Positions 54,080 to 62,448 of a stretch of DNA of 64,000 nucleotides are shown here, in pieces (the stretch's first letter is position 1; each line of letters opens with the position of its first letter). A model generated the notes under the pieces. That model ran no database searches. It was not told the DNA's origin and saw only the letters and a program-made list of their open reading frames with translations. The DNA is taken from positions 62,001 through 126,000 of the forward strand of contig CAZRDX010000052.1 in the NCBI GenBank assembly GCA_964599235.1, written 5' to 3'. Both the position numbers and the translations under genes were made by a program. This DNA is from DRPN01 sp964599235 (GTDB lineage: Bacteria; Bacteroidota; Bacteroidia; Bacteroidales; VadinHA17).

Positions 54080-54493
54080 ATGGCTTATGAACTGACTGGA
54101 AAACTGATCGAGAAATACGACACGGTCACCGTGAGCGACCGCTTTAAGAAACGGGAGTTCGTCGTCCTTGTAAAAGAGGAACGTTCGGGAATGGAGTTCA
54201 CCAACTATGCAAAATTTGAACTGACGCAGGATCGTTGTGATCTGATCGAACCGTTCAACATCAACGACGAGATCAAGGTTTCCTTTGACATCAGCGGTCG
54301 CAGATGGGAAAAAGATGGCCGGGTCAGCTACTTCACGAACCTGCGTGCCTGGCGTATCGAACCGGCAGGGGGTGCACCCTCTGCTCCCTCTTCTCCTGAG
54401 GAAGACTCCATGAGAGATCCTTTCGCGGACGGTGCGACGGACGGTCTCACACCTCCTCCGGAGGACCAGGCGGAGGATGATCTGCCATTCTGA
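54080..54493 (+). CDS. DUF3127 domain protein
   Basis: The 137-residue cytosolic protein has an OB-fold-like N-terminal domain (ELTGKLIEKYDTVTVSDRF, KKREFVVLVKEE, ISGRRWEKDGRVSYFTNLR) and an acidic, Pro-rich disordered tail ending DDLPF, like single-strand DNA-binding proteins. The family is DUF3127. Single-strand nucleic acid binding is expected by fold but unproven. It is followed 9 bp later by the convergent end of the sigma-factor gene. Confidence 0.9.
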   Translation: MAYELTGKLIEKYDTVTVSDRFKKREFVVLVKEERSGMEFTNYAKFELTQDRCDLIEPFNINDEIKVSFDISGRRWEKDGRVSYFTNLRAWRIEPAGGAPSAPSSPEEDSMRDPFADGATDGLTPPPEDQAEDDLPF

Positions 54494-54502
54494 AATTTTT
54501 TT

Positions 54503-55084
54503 TCATAGATAACGGTAATCCGGGTCCTTACGGATAAGCATGGAGAGTTTTCTCAGGCAGCCGAATTTTTTTCTGTAGAGAGCGTTCCTGTTCAGGAAGG
54601 TTAGGCTGTGCCGGATCGTCTCGGTGCTGTGGCCGTCCAGGTACATCTCGAGCAACTTGCGGCAACGAAGGTCCAGTGCAGGAAGATGACGCAGGCAGAG
54701 CACGTACTTCAGCTCACGCCGGTCGGAAAAGACAGGGAAATCCGGATCAGCCGTTGCTATGAAGGTATCTTCATAAGCAGGTGTAAGCTCCTGGAACCTC
54801 CCGCTGATACGGGTCTGTCGCAACCAGAGGTTCCGGCAGATACCAAAAAGATATTCAGGAATACTGCGGCAACGAGGGATCTCCCTGCGCGACAGCTTTT
54901 CCAGCAACTGGAGCAATCCTTCGTGGAAAAGATCCATTGCATCAAGGGGAGTACCATTCCTGCCTGAGATGTAACGGTCCAGATAACGATACACACGGAG
55001 GTAAAGCCACCGCACCACCTCATTGTCACGGGCCATCAAGCCTTCGATGATCACATCCCGGGAATAGTTCCGTGGCTGCATCAT
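54503..55084 (-). CDS. Sigma-70 family RNA polymerase sigma factor (ECF-like)
   Basis: The 193-residue protein has a region 2-like part (VRWLYLRVYRYLDRYISG, DAMDLFHEGLLQLLEKL, EYLFGICRNLWLRQTR) and a region 4-like helix-turn-helix near the C-terminus (LDLRCRKLLEMYLDGHSTETI). It is an ECF-type sigma without a nearby anti-sigma gene. It is a single minus-strand unit, divergent from the MscS gene with 212 bp between them. Targets cannot be predicted. Confidence 0.82.
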   Translation of the reverse strand: MMQPRNYSRDVIIEGLMARDNEVVRWLYLRVYRYLDRYISGRNGTPLDAMDLFHEGLLQLLEKLSRREIPRCRSIPEYLFGICRNLWLRQTRISGRFQELTPAYEDTFIATADPDFPVFSDRRELKYVLCLRHLPALDLRCRKLLEMYLDGHSTETIRHSLTFLNRNALYRKKFGCLRKLSMLIRKDPDYRYL

Positions 55085-55296
55085 CTTATGTGAATGATTA
55101 AGGTTTATGGTTTATCCGCCTTCCGGACGGAAGGCCCCGGCGCACGTCGAAACCGGCGTATCTTCCCCTCTCCCCAGCTTCATGCCGGAACTGAGCGGTA
55201 CACCGGCAAAGAACAAATTACGAAGAACCTGCTTTTTTGTCAAGGCTTCCGTGAAAAAAAACTATTTTTATTCCCTGATCATAAAAGCACCGTTCC
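55085..55296. other. Divergent 212-bp intergenic region with a perfect hairpin
   Basis: It separates the sigma-factor gene (minus) from the MscS gene (plus). At 55118-55135, GCCTTCCG-GA-CGGAAGGC is a perfect 8-bp stem (palindrome-like). Further GC-rich short inverted elements follow, then an AT-rich stretch with ACTATTTTTATTCC near 55260 as a loose -7 candidate for the MscS gene. No open frame looks coding. Confidence 0.45.
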
Positions 55297-56568
55297 ATGG
55301 ATCGTTCCTTTTTTCTGGATCTGCTTAAAAAAACGGGAGTGGAGGGAGAAATGCTGACCACGCTGGATGCTGCGGCCTGGGTCCTGACCATGATCGTGGT
55401 GGCCTATCTGGCATACTGGCTCACCCGGAAGATCGTGATCAGCAACATCACCCGCATCATCCATAAGACAAAGAACAAACGGGATGACATCCTCCTTCAT
55501 CACAAGATCTTCGAGCACCTGAGCCATCTGGTGCCCATTATTTTGCTTTACCTGGCCATTCCCTTCTTTCTGAAGGATCATCCCAGACTGGTCACTTTCC
55601 TGAAGGATGTGCTGGGATTGTATCTGGTGATCGTGGGGGTGCTCACCGTCAACGCCCTGCTCAATGCATTGCATTCGTTCTATCTGACACTGCCCATCGC
55701 CAAGGACAGACCCATCAAGGGCTACATCCAGGTGGTGCAGGTACTGGTCTATTTCATGGGGCTGATGTTCATCATCTCGATCCTTTTCGACACTTCGGTA
55801 TGGCACCTGATGACCGGACTGGGGGCGATGGCCGCAGTGCTGATGCTGATCTTCAAGGACACCATCCTGGGTTTCGTAGCCAGTCTGCAGATCGCAGGCA
55901 ATGACATGCTCAAGCCCGGCGACTGGATCGAGATGCCCAGCCGCGGCGCCGACGGCACCGTCGAAGAGATCACCCTTTATACCGTCAAGGTGCAGAACTG
56001 GGATAAGACCATCGTCACCATCCCCACCTACGCCCTGGTGAGTGAGTCGTTCAAGAACTGGCGCGGGATGGAGATGTCCCCCGGCCGCCGCATCAAAAGA
56101 GCGGTTTACATCGACGTCAAAAGCATCCGTTTCTGCACTCCCGAGATGATCGAGAAATACAGGAAGATCCAGGTGCTCAAAGAATATATTGAGCAGAAAG
56201 AAAAAGAGATCGCAGAATACAATAAGAAATACAACATCGACGACAGTGTGTTGGTCAACGGACGACGTATGACCAACATCGGCACTTTCCGCAACTACGT
56301 GGAACAATATCTGCGGCGACATCCCATGATCAACCAGGAGATGACCCTGATGGTGCGGCAGCTACAGGTCACCGAGAAAGGTCTGCCCATCGAGATCTAT
56401 GCCTTTTGCAAAGACAAGGCTTGGGTCAACTACGAGCATATCCAGGCGGACATCTTTGACCATATCTTCGCCGTGATCCCCGAATTCGATCTGCAAGCTT
56501 TCCAGGAACCGTCGGGATATGACCTGCTGCGCCTGGCCGGGAAAAGTCATCTCCACTCCCAAGACTGA
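55297..56568 (+). CDS. Mechanosensitive ion channel family protein (MscS-type)
   Basis: The 423-residue protein has several N-terminal transmembrane segments and the pore-lining helix plus beta domain of MscS (GLGAMAAVLMLIFKDTILGF, GNDMLKPGDWIEMPSRGADG, VQNWDKTIVTIPTYALVSE). A charged helical insert (about 280-315) lies before the C-terminal domain. It releases solutes on hypo-osmotic shock. The PQ-loop gene starts 5 bp after its stop. Confidence 0.93.
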   Translation: MDRSFFLDLLKKTGVEGEMLTTLDAAAWVLTMIVVAYLAYWLTRKIVISNITRIIHKTKNKRDDILLHHKIFEHLSHLVPIILLYLAIPFFLKDHPRLVTFLKDVLGLYLVIVGVLTVNALLNALHSFYLTLPIAKDRPIKGYIQVVQVLVYFMGLMFIISILFDTSVWHLMTGLGAMAAVLMLIFKDTILGFVASLQIAGNDMLKPGDWIEMPSRGADGTVEEITLYTVKVQNWDKTIVTIPTYALVSESFKNWRGMEMSPGRRIKRAVYIDVKSIRFCTPEMIEKYRKIQVLKEYIEQKEKEIAEYNKKYNIDDSVLVNGRRMTNIGTFRNYVEQYLRRHPMINQEMTLMVRQLQVTEKGLPIEIYAFCKDKAWVNYEHIQADIFDHIFAVIPEFDLQAFQEPSGYDLLRLAGKSHLHSQD

Positions 56569-56573
56569 GCCCT

Positions 56574-56858
56574 GTGAAGAGAAGAAAGGATCTTTTTGAG
56601 ATGTTAGGCTGGACAGGCAATATCCTCCTGAGCATCGGCGTATTGCCTCAAGTGGTCTTCACCTGGCGAACACACGATGTCTCAAGCTTCTCCTGGCCTT
56701 TCCTGCTGATGTGGAACATCGGTGTTCTGCTCACGTTCGTCTACATCGTAGCCGACAACGTCCGGGCAGGCAAGTTCCAATATCCGCTGCTCCTCAATTA
56801 CCTGGTGAACATCCTGGGGACACTTTACCTGGTATATGCCAAGTTCGTTTACGGCTGA
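56574..56858 (+). CDS. SemiSWEET/PQ-loop family small membrane protein
   Basis: The 94-residue protein has three hydrophobic helices, one PQ-loop repeat (GNILLSIGVLPQVVFTW) and the SemiSWEET-type WNIGVLLTFVYI and LLNYLVNILGTLYLVY. SemiSWEETs form dimers that pass sugars. The start is GTG at 56574; ATG at 56601 would remove nine residues and still keep the first helix. It overlaps the 3' end of the convergent SGNH gene by 10 bp. Confidence 0.83.
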   Translation: MKRRKDLFEMLGWTGNILLSIGVLPQVVFTWRTHDVSSFSWPFLLMWNIGVLLTFVYIVADNVRAGKFQYPLLLNYLVNILGTLYLVYAKFVYG

Positions 56859-57577
56859 GCAGCTGCCAATACTTTCCTGACAGCCTCTGCCACCTTGTGT
56901 GCTTCAGCAGCTTTTCCTTCCTTGTTGAAATGCACCCCGTCGCCGCTGTAATATTCGGGATGTTCACAGCCTAATGTCCAGTTGTCGACGATGGGGATGT
57001 CTTTTTCATGAAAAAACTTTGCTGCCAACTCATTACGCACTCTTACATGATCCGTGAAGCTGTGGAACTCCTGCAGGTTCTCCCTGTTGCGTACAGGCGT
57101 GGTATTGACCCAGATGATATGAGCGTAGGGTGCTTCTTCCCTGAAAACCCGGATCATGGCCGGCAGAGCCGCCGCATACACCGAATCGGGATAGGCTCGT
57201 CCATGCAGACCGTTATTGAAGACGATCACTTCACAGGGATATTGCCGGAGGAAAAGTCTTACCTCCTCCAGCAAATAGGGATTGCCCAAACATTTGGAAG
57301 AGGTGTAGCGCCCGAAAGAGACCAGGCCCTGAAGCTCTTTCTTCACAAAAGGATAGTATTGCTGGACATGAGAGTCACCAATGAGCAACAGACGGGGCAG
57401 CGTGTCGTCATCCGTCTCCTCCACCCACATGTTGGTCCACTCGATACGCTCCAGACGTACCTGTTGGGAGTTTCTTATCTTCGTTCCTGAGCCTTTTGCT
57501 TCTTTATCCTTATCGCCTGTGCAGGAAAGAAACGACAACAAAAGGAACACCATAAAAAAAGACCCGAGTTTTTTCAT
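56849..57577 (-). CDS. SGNH/GDSL hydrolase family lipoprotein
   Basis: The 242-residue protein has a lipobox (LLLSFLSC, Cys19) and a complete SGNH core: block I LLIGDSHVQQYYP (Ser69), block III-like FNNGLHGRAYPD, and DGVHFNKEGK (Asp213, His216). It is probably an envelope esterase acting on a lipid or acetylated sugar. It differs from the 48148-49647 SGNH protein by keeping the nucleophile. Its 5' neighbour is rlmB on the same strand. Confidence 0.88.
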   Translation of the reverse strand: MKKLGSFFMVFLLLSFLSCTGDKDKEAKGSGTKIRNSQQVRLERIEWTNMWVEETDDDTLPRLLLIGDSHVQQYYPFVKKELQGLVSFGRYTSSKCLGNPYLLEEVRLFLRQYPCEVIVFNNGLHGRAYPDSVYAAALPAMIRVFREEAPYAHIIWVNTTPVRNRENLQEFHSFTDHVRVRNELAAKFFHEKDIPIVDNWTLGCEHPEYYSGDGVHFNKEGKAAEAHKVAEAVRKVLAAAQP

Positions 57578-57599
57578 CTTCTAAGATTATGTAGTTGAT

Positions 57600-58349
57600 C
57601 TATCTATTCTGGTCTTTTCTTTGTCTCACCACCTCGTAAAGAAGGATGCCGGCAGCCACGGAGACGTTGAGGGACCCTACTTTCCCCTTCATGGGGATGG
57701 AAACGCGGTGGTCGGCCATTTTCAGGATGGAAGGGGCGATGCCTTTTTCTTCAGAGCCCATAATCAGCGCCAGGGGGTGGGTCATATCGGGTTCGTCATA
57801 TGGTTGAGCACCTTTTTCGGTAGCTGCAATGATCTTCAGTCCCGACTCCTTGAGGTAGCGGAGGGTCTCCGTGAGGTGGTCGGTACGGCATACCGGCAGG
57901 TGGAGCAGGGCCCCGGAGGAGGTTTTCACGGCATCGGCATTGACGGCGGCGCTGTGGTGCGAGGGGAGGATGAGGGCATGGCATCCTGCAGCCTCGGCGG
58001 TCCTGGCGATAGCTCCGAGGTTGCGCACATCGGTGATCCTGTCCAGGACGATGAAGAAAGGTGTCTCTCCCTGTTCATAGAGGGCCGGCAGCAGACGGGT
58101 GATGTCCTGATACTCGAGGAGGGCCACGAAGGCCACGGCTCCCTGGTGGTTGCCGCCCGCCAGACGGTCGAGCTTCTCCTGCGGAACGAACTGATACGGC
58201 ACCCCCTGCTCCCGTACCAGAGCAAAAAGACGACGGAAAGCCTCACTCTGCAGACTCCGCCGCAGATAGACCCGCTCCAGGGGCATTCCCGCCTCCAGCG
58301 CCTCCGTCACGGGACGTACACCATAGATCTTCTTCATCTTCGCCATCAC
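57600..58349 (-). CDS. rlmB: 23S rRNA (guanosine(2251)-2'-O)-methyltransferase RlmB
   Basis: The 249-residue SpoU enzyme has a substrate-binding domain (YGVRPVTEALEAGMPLERVYL) and the trefoil-knot SAM domain: LDRITDVRNLGAIARTAEA (motif 1), LIMGSEEKGIAPS (motif 2) and SIPMKGKVGSLNVSVAAGI (motif 3). It methylates G2251 in the peptidyl-transferase loop. It starts 3 bp after the GWxTD gene stop in a minus-strand run. Confidence 0.94.
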   Translation of the reverse strand: MMAKMKKIYGVRPVTEALEAGMPLERVYLRRSLQSEAFRRLFALVREQGVPYQFVPQEKLDRLAGGNHQGAVAFVALLEYQDITRLLPALYEQGETPFFIVLDRITDVRNLGAIARTAEAAGCHALILPSHHSAAVNADAVKTSSGALLHLPVCRTDHLTETLRYLKESGLKIIAATEKGAQPYDEPDMTHPLALIMGSEEKGIAPSILKMADHRVSIPMKGKVGSLNVSVAAGILLYEVVRQRKDQNR

Positions 58350-58352
58350 ACG

Positions 58353-59708
58353 TCAGTAATTCACGGAAAAAACATTCCCCTGGCGCCAGGTACGCACCGC
58401 CTCAACCCAACGGGTCACATCATCTCCCCTCACCAGGTTGTAAACATTGTTCGAAAAAGGACTGTCCACCTTCTGAAAGGTGAACGAGATCTTTTGGGTG
58501 GAACGTCCATCCCCGTAGGTCCATACTTCTCTCTTCACACTTTTGGTAAGGTTGTCCGGCGGCCCGTAGATGATGTAGATCATCCCGCGGTCGGTCCGCC
58601 ATCCCTCTTTCCATGTGGAAAAGAAGATGTTGGCATAGTATACCCGGTTGTAATAGATGCGCACCAGCTGGCGGGCTTTCTCCACATCGTCGGTGGTGCC
58701 CAACCAGAACTGATCGACGGCCAGCTTGCGGTTGGGACGGCTCATCAAGGCCTTCATCTCCCTCTTGTTCAGCAGATAAGCCAACGGCTCGGCCATCTGG
58801 TCGGGAGAGAGGATCTTGGGAAAGAACGGACCGAAATTGCAGAGCGTCACTCCGTCCTCCACCTTGGGGTCGACACTGAACTGATAGATCCCCCGGCGCG
58901 GCAGACGCACATACTCGGTATCACTGTAATGCACCATCCAGGTACTGTCAGGGTTCCTGAGCAGAAAAGGCGTGCCGACACGCAGATTGGGCGGCGGAGG
59001 GATGGTGGTGTCGGGGAGGAAATACCTGACGAAATAGTCGTGCGGACGCTGGTCGCGGTAGATGATCTTCACCGCCGCACTGGAATCCAGAGCATAGGAA
59101 AAAACCTGCTTCCGGGTGCGGACATCGACCACCATATAATTCTGCGAAGAGTAACGGGTGCGTTTGTCGACGTAAATGAAGTTCTGCACCGCCATCTTCC
59201 TGATCTGGTCGATCATCACCACCTCCAGGATGTATTTCTCACCCAGACGGCAACGTAAAAGGATACTTTTCTCGATGGAACGGCTGCGCAGAGTCTTGGG
59301 ATCGATGGTGTAATGCACCACCCCCGAATCGGCCAGGGTGGTTTCCCTTTTGCGGGTCAGAAAAAGACGATAACGCACATCGACGAAAGAGATATAATTT
59401 CCCTGCTCGTCCGCCTGGTTAAAGAGCAACTGGGAAGGGACGATCTTGAGCCGCAGGAGGGAGACCGAATCGGTGGAGTGATAGATACGGTACTCCGGCT
59501 GCAGGGGGGTACGGCCGGGTATGTAGAGATAGGAAAGGTTCTTGCCCGGGCGCTTGACCGGCAGGGGCTGTTCCACCGTGCAACGTCCTGCCACCACCAG
59601 CAGAACAGCTATGAACAAGAGAAGACCGACCTTCTCTTTCCTTTCGATACCTTTGGTCCCTGAGAATGCCATCTCCGTAAAAATACGCTTTTTTCTCTTA
59701 CCCTTCAA
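58353..59708 (-). CDS. GWxTD domain lipoprotein
   Basis: The 451-residue protein has a hydrophobic signal with AGRCTVEQ (possible lipid Cys) and a C-terminal GWxTD domain: STWKEGWRTDRGMIYIIYGP and a PPDNLTKS turn. An earlier hydrophilic N-terminal stretch precedes the signal, so ATG at MAFSGTKG may be the true start. The family is known in Bacteroidota and Acidobacteriota envelopes; the function is unknown. It overlaps the thioesterase gene by 4 bp. Confidence 0.87.
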   Translation of the reverse strand: MKGKRKKRIFTEMAFSGTKGIERKEKVGLLLFIAVLLVVAGRCTVEQPLPVKRPGKNLSYLYIPGRTPLQPEYRIYHSTDSVSLLRLKIVPSQLLFNQADEQGNYISFVDVRYRLFLTRKRETTLADSGVVHYTIDPKTLRSRSIEKSILLRCRLGEKYILEVVMIDQIRKMAVQNFIYVDKRTRYSSQNYMVVDVRTRKQVFSYALDSSAAVKIIYRDQRPHDYFVRYFLPDTTIPPPPNLRVGTPFLLRNPDSTWMVHYSDTEYVRLPRRGIYQFSVDPKVEDGVTLCNFGPFFPKILSPDQMAEPLAYLLNKREMKALMSRPNRKLAVDQFWLGTTDDVEKARQLVRIYYNRVYYANIFFSTWKEGWRTDRGMIYIIYGPPDNLTKSVKREVWTYGDGRSTQKISFTFQKVDSPFSNNVYNLVRGDDVTRWVEAVRTWRQGNVFSVNY

Positions 59709-60433
59709 TGCAGTAGGGCGTTCACCGCGGTCTTTCCGTCCTCCTCTTTTTCCACGTGGAAGAGGGTACCTTCCTCCAGCTCTGTCCGGGTCAGACGGAT
59801 CCTCTCCTCCCGGAACACTTCATGGCCGTAGATGATCTCGAATGCGGCGGGATAGTTCTTCCCCGCCAGACGGTCCCAGGCATCGATGATCCAGCGGATG
59901 TACGAGACGTTGTTGACATGGCCGTTCATGTCGAGATCGGAGAAAGCCACCTGCAACATCCCTGAAGGTTCCATCTCGCCGGCACGGGGCAGGGAACGCA
60001 AAGGCTCCTCAAAAACGGTCTCATCCCGGAAACGGTAGTGGCGGAACATTTCAGGGTCCATGGGCAGATGGCGTCTTTTTTCGGTATCGATGAGCAGCCA
60101 GGCGGTGGTGGCACGGGCCACCTCCTCTCCTTTTCCGTTGCGGACGATGAAGTCACGGTGGGCAAAGAGGCGATCGGGCCGGCGCGGCCAGGTCTCGATC
60201 ACGATGCGGTCGCCCCAGGCTGCCCGCACGCCCGTCACGATACGCATCTGACGCAACACCCACGCCATCTTCTTCTCCTGAAGATGCAAATATCCCAGCT
60301 GCAGGCGAATGGCATGGGTGGCCGCCGCATCCTGGAGGAAGTCACTCAGCGCCACAAAAGAGAGATGCTGTGAGACATCCGTATCGTAGGTACGTACCTC
60401 GTATTCTCTGATCATGAAAGCTTCCTGTTCCAT
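59705..60433 (-). CDS. Acyl-ACP thioesterase
   Basis: From ATG 60433 (MEQEAFMIREYEVRTYD) the product is 242 residues; the frame opens further upstream at 60505 but that part overlaps the ABC-F end. It has two hot-dog folds. Catalytic-region motifs are visible: FSDLDMNGHVNNVSYIRWI (the Asn-His region) and the first-domain VRTYDTDVSQHLSFVAL. It releases fatty acids from acyl-carrier protein. It lies 23 bp from the ABC-F stop on the same strand. Confidence 0.9.
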   Translation of the reverse strand: MEQEAFMIREYEVRTYDTDVSQHLSFVALSDFLQDAAATHAIRLQLGYLHLQEKKMAWVLRQMRIVTGVRAAWGDRIVIETWPRRPDRLFAHRDFIVRNGKGEEVARATTAWLLIDTEKRRHLPMDPEMFRHYRFRDETVFEEPLRSLPRAGEMEPSGMLQVAFSDLDMNGHVNNVSYIRWIIDAWDRLAGKNYPAAFEIIYGHEVFREERIRLTRTELEEGTLFHVEKEEDGKTAVNALLH

Positions 60434-60456
60434 AGTTGGATGTGTTGCGCAGGGGT

Positions 60457-62406
60457 TCATCCCCTGCCGGTGATCTTTTCCAGTTCCTCCACCAGGCCTG
60501 ACCATTCCTCTTCTTTGCGGGCGATCTCTTTTTTCACCTCTCCGTAAGCCTGTCCCAGCCTGTCGAGATCGCCCTGATAGGCAGCAGGGTCGGCAAGCTG
60601 CATCTCCAGGCTGCTCTTCTCTTCTTCGAGGCGGTGTATCTCCTCTTCCAGGCGGGCGATCTTCTTCTCCAGGCTTTTCTTCCGGTTACGCAATCTTTTT
60701 CTCTCCTCCCAGTCGCTGTTCTCTTCCGGGGCCGCAGGGTTGTTTTCCGACGCCGCAGACGTGCCGGCTGTCTCTTTCTCCAGGTCGCTCAGCTGCTCGA
60801 GCCTTCTTTTTTCCAGGAAGCGGTAGATATCGCCGCCGTGCTGGTGGAGCCTGTGGTCCCGCACCTCGTAGAGCGTTTCGACGAGGCCATCGAGGAAGTC
60901 TCTGTCGTGGGAGACGAGCAGGAGCGTCCCCCCGAAGTCCCTGAGGGCTTCCTTAAGGATGTTCTTCGTCCGCATGTCGAGGTGGTTGGTGGGTTCGTCG
61001 AGCACGAGGAAGTTGACCGGCCGTATGAGCATGCGCAGCAGTGCCAGACGGGAACGTTCTCCGCCGGAGAGCACCGCCACCTTTTTCTCCACCTCCTCAC
61101 CGCTGAAGAGGAAAGCCCCCAGCAGGTCGCGTACGCGGGTACGTACGCTGCCCACGGCCACCTCGTCGATGGTCTCCAGCACTGTCTTGTTCTCATCCAG
61201 TCTGTCTGCCTCGTCCTGGGCGTAATAGCCTACTGAGACCTTTGTCCCCAGACGGCAGGTACCGGAATAGTCCCGGAGGTCCCCCACGATGATACGCGCC
61301 AGGGTGGTCTTACCCTCGCCGTTGCGACCGATGAGGGCCACCTTCTCGCCCCGTTGCAGCGTCAGGTCGATGTTCTCCAGCACCTGCTTGCTGCCGTACG
61401 CCTTGCCGACGCCCCGCAGCTCTGCCACCACGTCGCCCGAGCGTTCCACCTCGCGGAAGAAGAGGTTCACCTCCCGGTCGTCGCGCTCCACGGGGGCTAT
61501 TCTTTCAAGCTTTTCCAGTTGTTTGATGCGCGACTGCACCTGCACGGCCTTGGTGGCCTTGTAACGAAAACGCTCGATGAAGCGTTCGGTCTGCTCGATC
61601 CAGCGCTGCTGGTTGCGGTAGGCAGCTTCCTGCTGTGCCATCCGCTCCTCTTTCATCTCCACATACCGGCTGTACGGCACGGGGTAGTCGGTGACCTTCC
61701 CGTTCTCGATCTCCAGGGTGCGGTGTGTGACATGGTCGAGCAGGGCCCGGTCGTGGGAGACCAGCACCAGGGCGCCGCGGAACGAACGGAAATAGTCCTC
61801 GAGCCACTGGATGCTCTCGATGTCGAGATGATTGGTCGGCTCGTCGAGCAGGAGCAGGTCGGGACGTGCGAGGAGCACCTTGGCCAGCTCGATGCGCATG
61901 CGCCATCCGCCGCTGAACGAGGCGGTGGGACGCGACAGGTCGGCCGCCTCGAAGCCCAGCCCCGTGAGGGTGCGGGTCACCAGCAGCTCCTTCCTGCCCC
62001 CTTCCAGCAGATGATAACGCTCGGTGAGATCGGCCAGACGTGCCGCCACCCTCAGGTAGTCATCGCTCTCGTAGTCGTCCCTTTTCTCCAGCTCACGGGT
62101 GAGCTGATCGATCATTTTTTCCAGGTCGTTGAGTTCGGTGAGCGACGAAGCCACCTCCTCATAGACGCTCCAGCGGTCATGCAGGGGCAGCTGCTGGGGA
62201 AGGTATCCCACACGATGGTCGCGCGGCAGGGCCACATGACCGCTGTCGGGGCGCATCTCGCCCGCCAGGATACGCAAGAGGGTCGACTTGCCGGCACCGT
62301 TGCGACCGGTGAGACCGATACGGTCGTCAGACCGGATATTGAAGGTGACATCAGAGAAGAGGGTACGTGCACCAAAATGGACCGATATGCCGCTGACAGA
62401 GACCAT
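60457..62406 (-). CDS. ABC-F family ATP-binding cassette protein
   Basis: The gene is 649 residues from ATG 62406 (MVSVSGISVHFGARTLFSDV); a much longer in-frame opening to 63834 is antisense to rlmD and is not part of it. It has two ATPase cassettes: Walker A GRNGAGKSTLL and GRNGEGKTTLARI, signatures FSGGWRMRIELAK and LSGGERSRLALLR, and LLLLDEPTNHLDIES / FLVLDEPTNHLDMRT. There is no transmembrane domain. A C-terminal coiled coil (residues about 560-640) is like Uup/YkpA members. ABC-F proteins act on the ribosome or rRNA. It is divergent from rlmD with only 42 bp between starts. Confidence 0.93.
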   Translation of the reverse strand: MVSVSGISVHFGARTLFSDVTFNIRSDDRIGLTGRNGAGKSTLLRILAGEMRPDSGHVALPRDHRVGYLPQQLPLHDRWSVYEEVASSLTELNDLEKMIDQLTRELEKRDDYESDDYLRVAARLADLTERYHLLEGGRKELLVTRTLTGLGFEAADLSRPTASFSGGWRMRIELAKVLLARPDLLLLDEPTNHLDIESIQWLEDYFRSFRGALVLVSHDRALLDHVTHRTLEIENGKVTDYPVPYSRYVEMKEERMAQQEAAYRNQQRWIEQTERFIERFRYKATKAVQVQSRIKQLEKLERIAPVERDDREVNLFFREVERSGDVVAELRGVGKAYGSKQVLENIDLTLQRGEKVALIGRNGEGKTTLARIIVGDLRDYSGTCRLGTKVSVGYYAQDEADRLDENKTVLETIDEVAVGSVRTRVRDLLGAFLFSGEEVEKKVAVLSGGERSRLALLRMLIRPVNFLVLDEPTNHLDMRTKNILKEALRDFGGTLLLVSHDRDFLDGLVETLYEVRDHRLHQHGGDIYRFLEKRRLEQLSDLEKETAGTSAASENNPAAPEENSDWEERKRLRNRKKSLEKKIARLEEEIHRLEEEKSSLEMQLADPAAYQGDLDRLGQAYGEVKKEIARKEEEWSGLVEELEKITGRG

Positions 62407-62412
62407 GAACGG

Positions 62413-62441
62413 CAAAGATAAGACACTTCTTCCTATCTTTG
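62413..62441. promoter_or_regulatory. Facing -7 boxes of the ABC-F and rlmD genes
   Basis: The minus strand has TATCTTTG (CAAAGATA at 62413-62420) and the plus strand has TATCTTTG (62434-62441). They are inverted repeats, 13 bp apart. Each ends 6-7 bases before the ATG of its gene (62406 and 62449), so transcripts would be leaderless or nearly so. Confidence 0.55.
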
Positions 62442-62448
62442 TCGCATC

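Noticed and set aside
57621..59258. 545-codon plus-strand open frame spanning two genes
   Set aside because: Antisense to rlmB and the GWxTD gene; a real gene would not mirror both.
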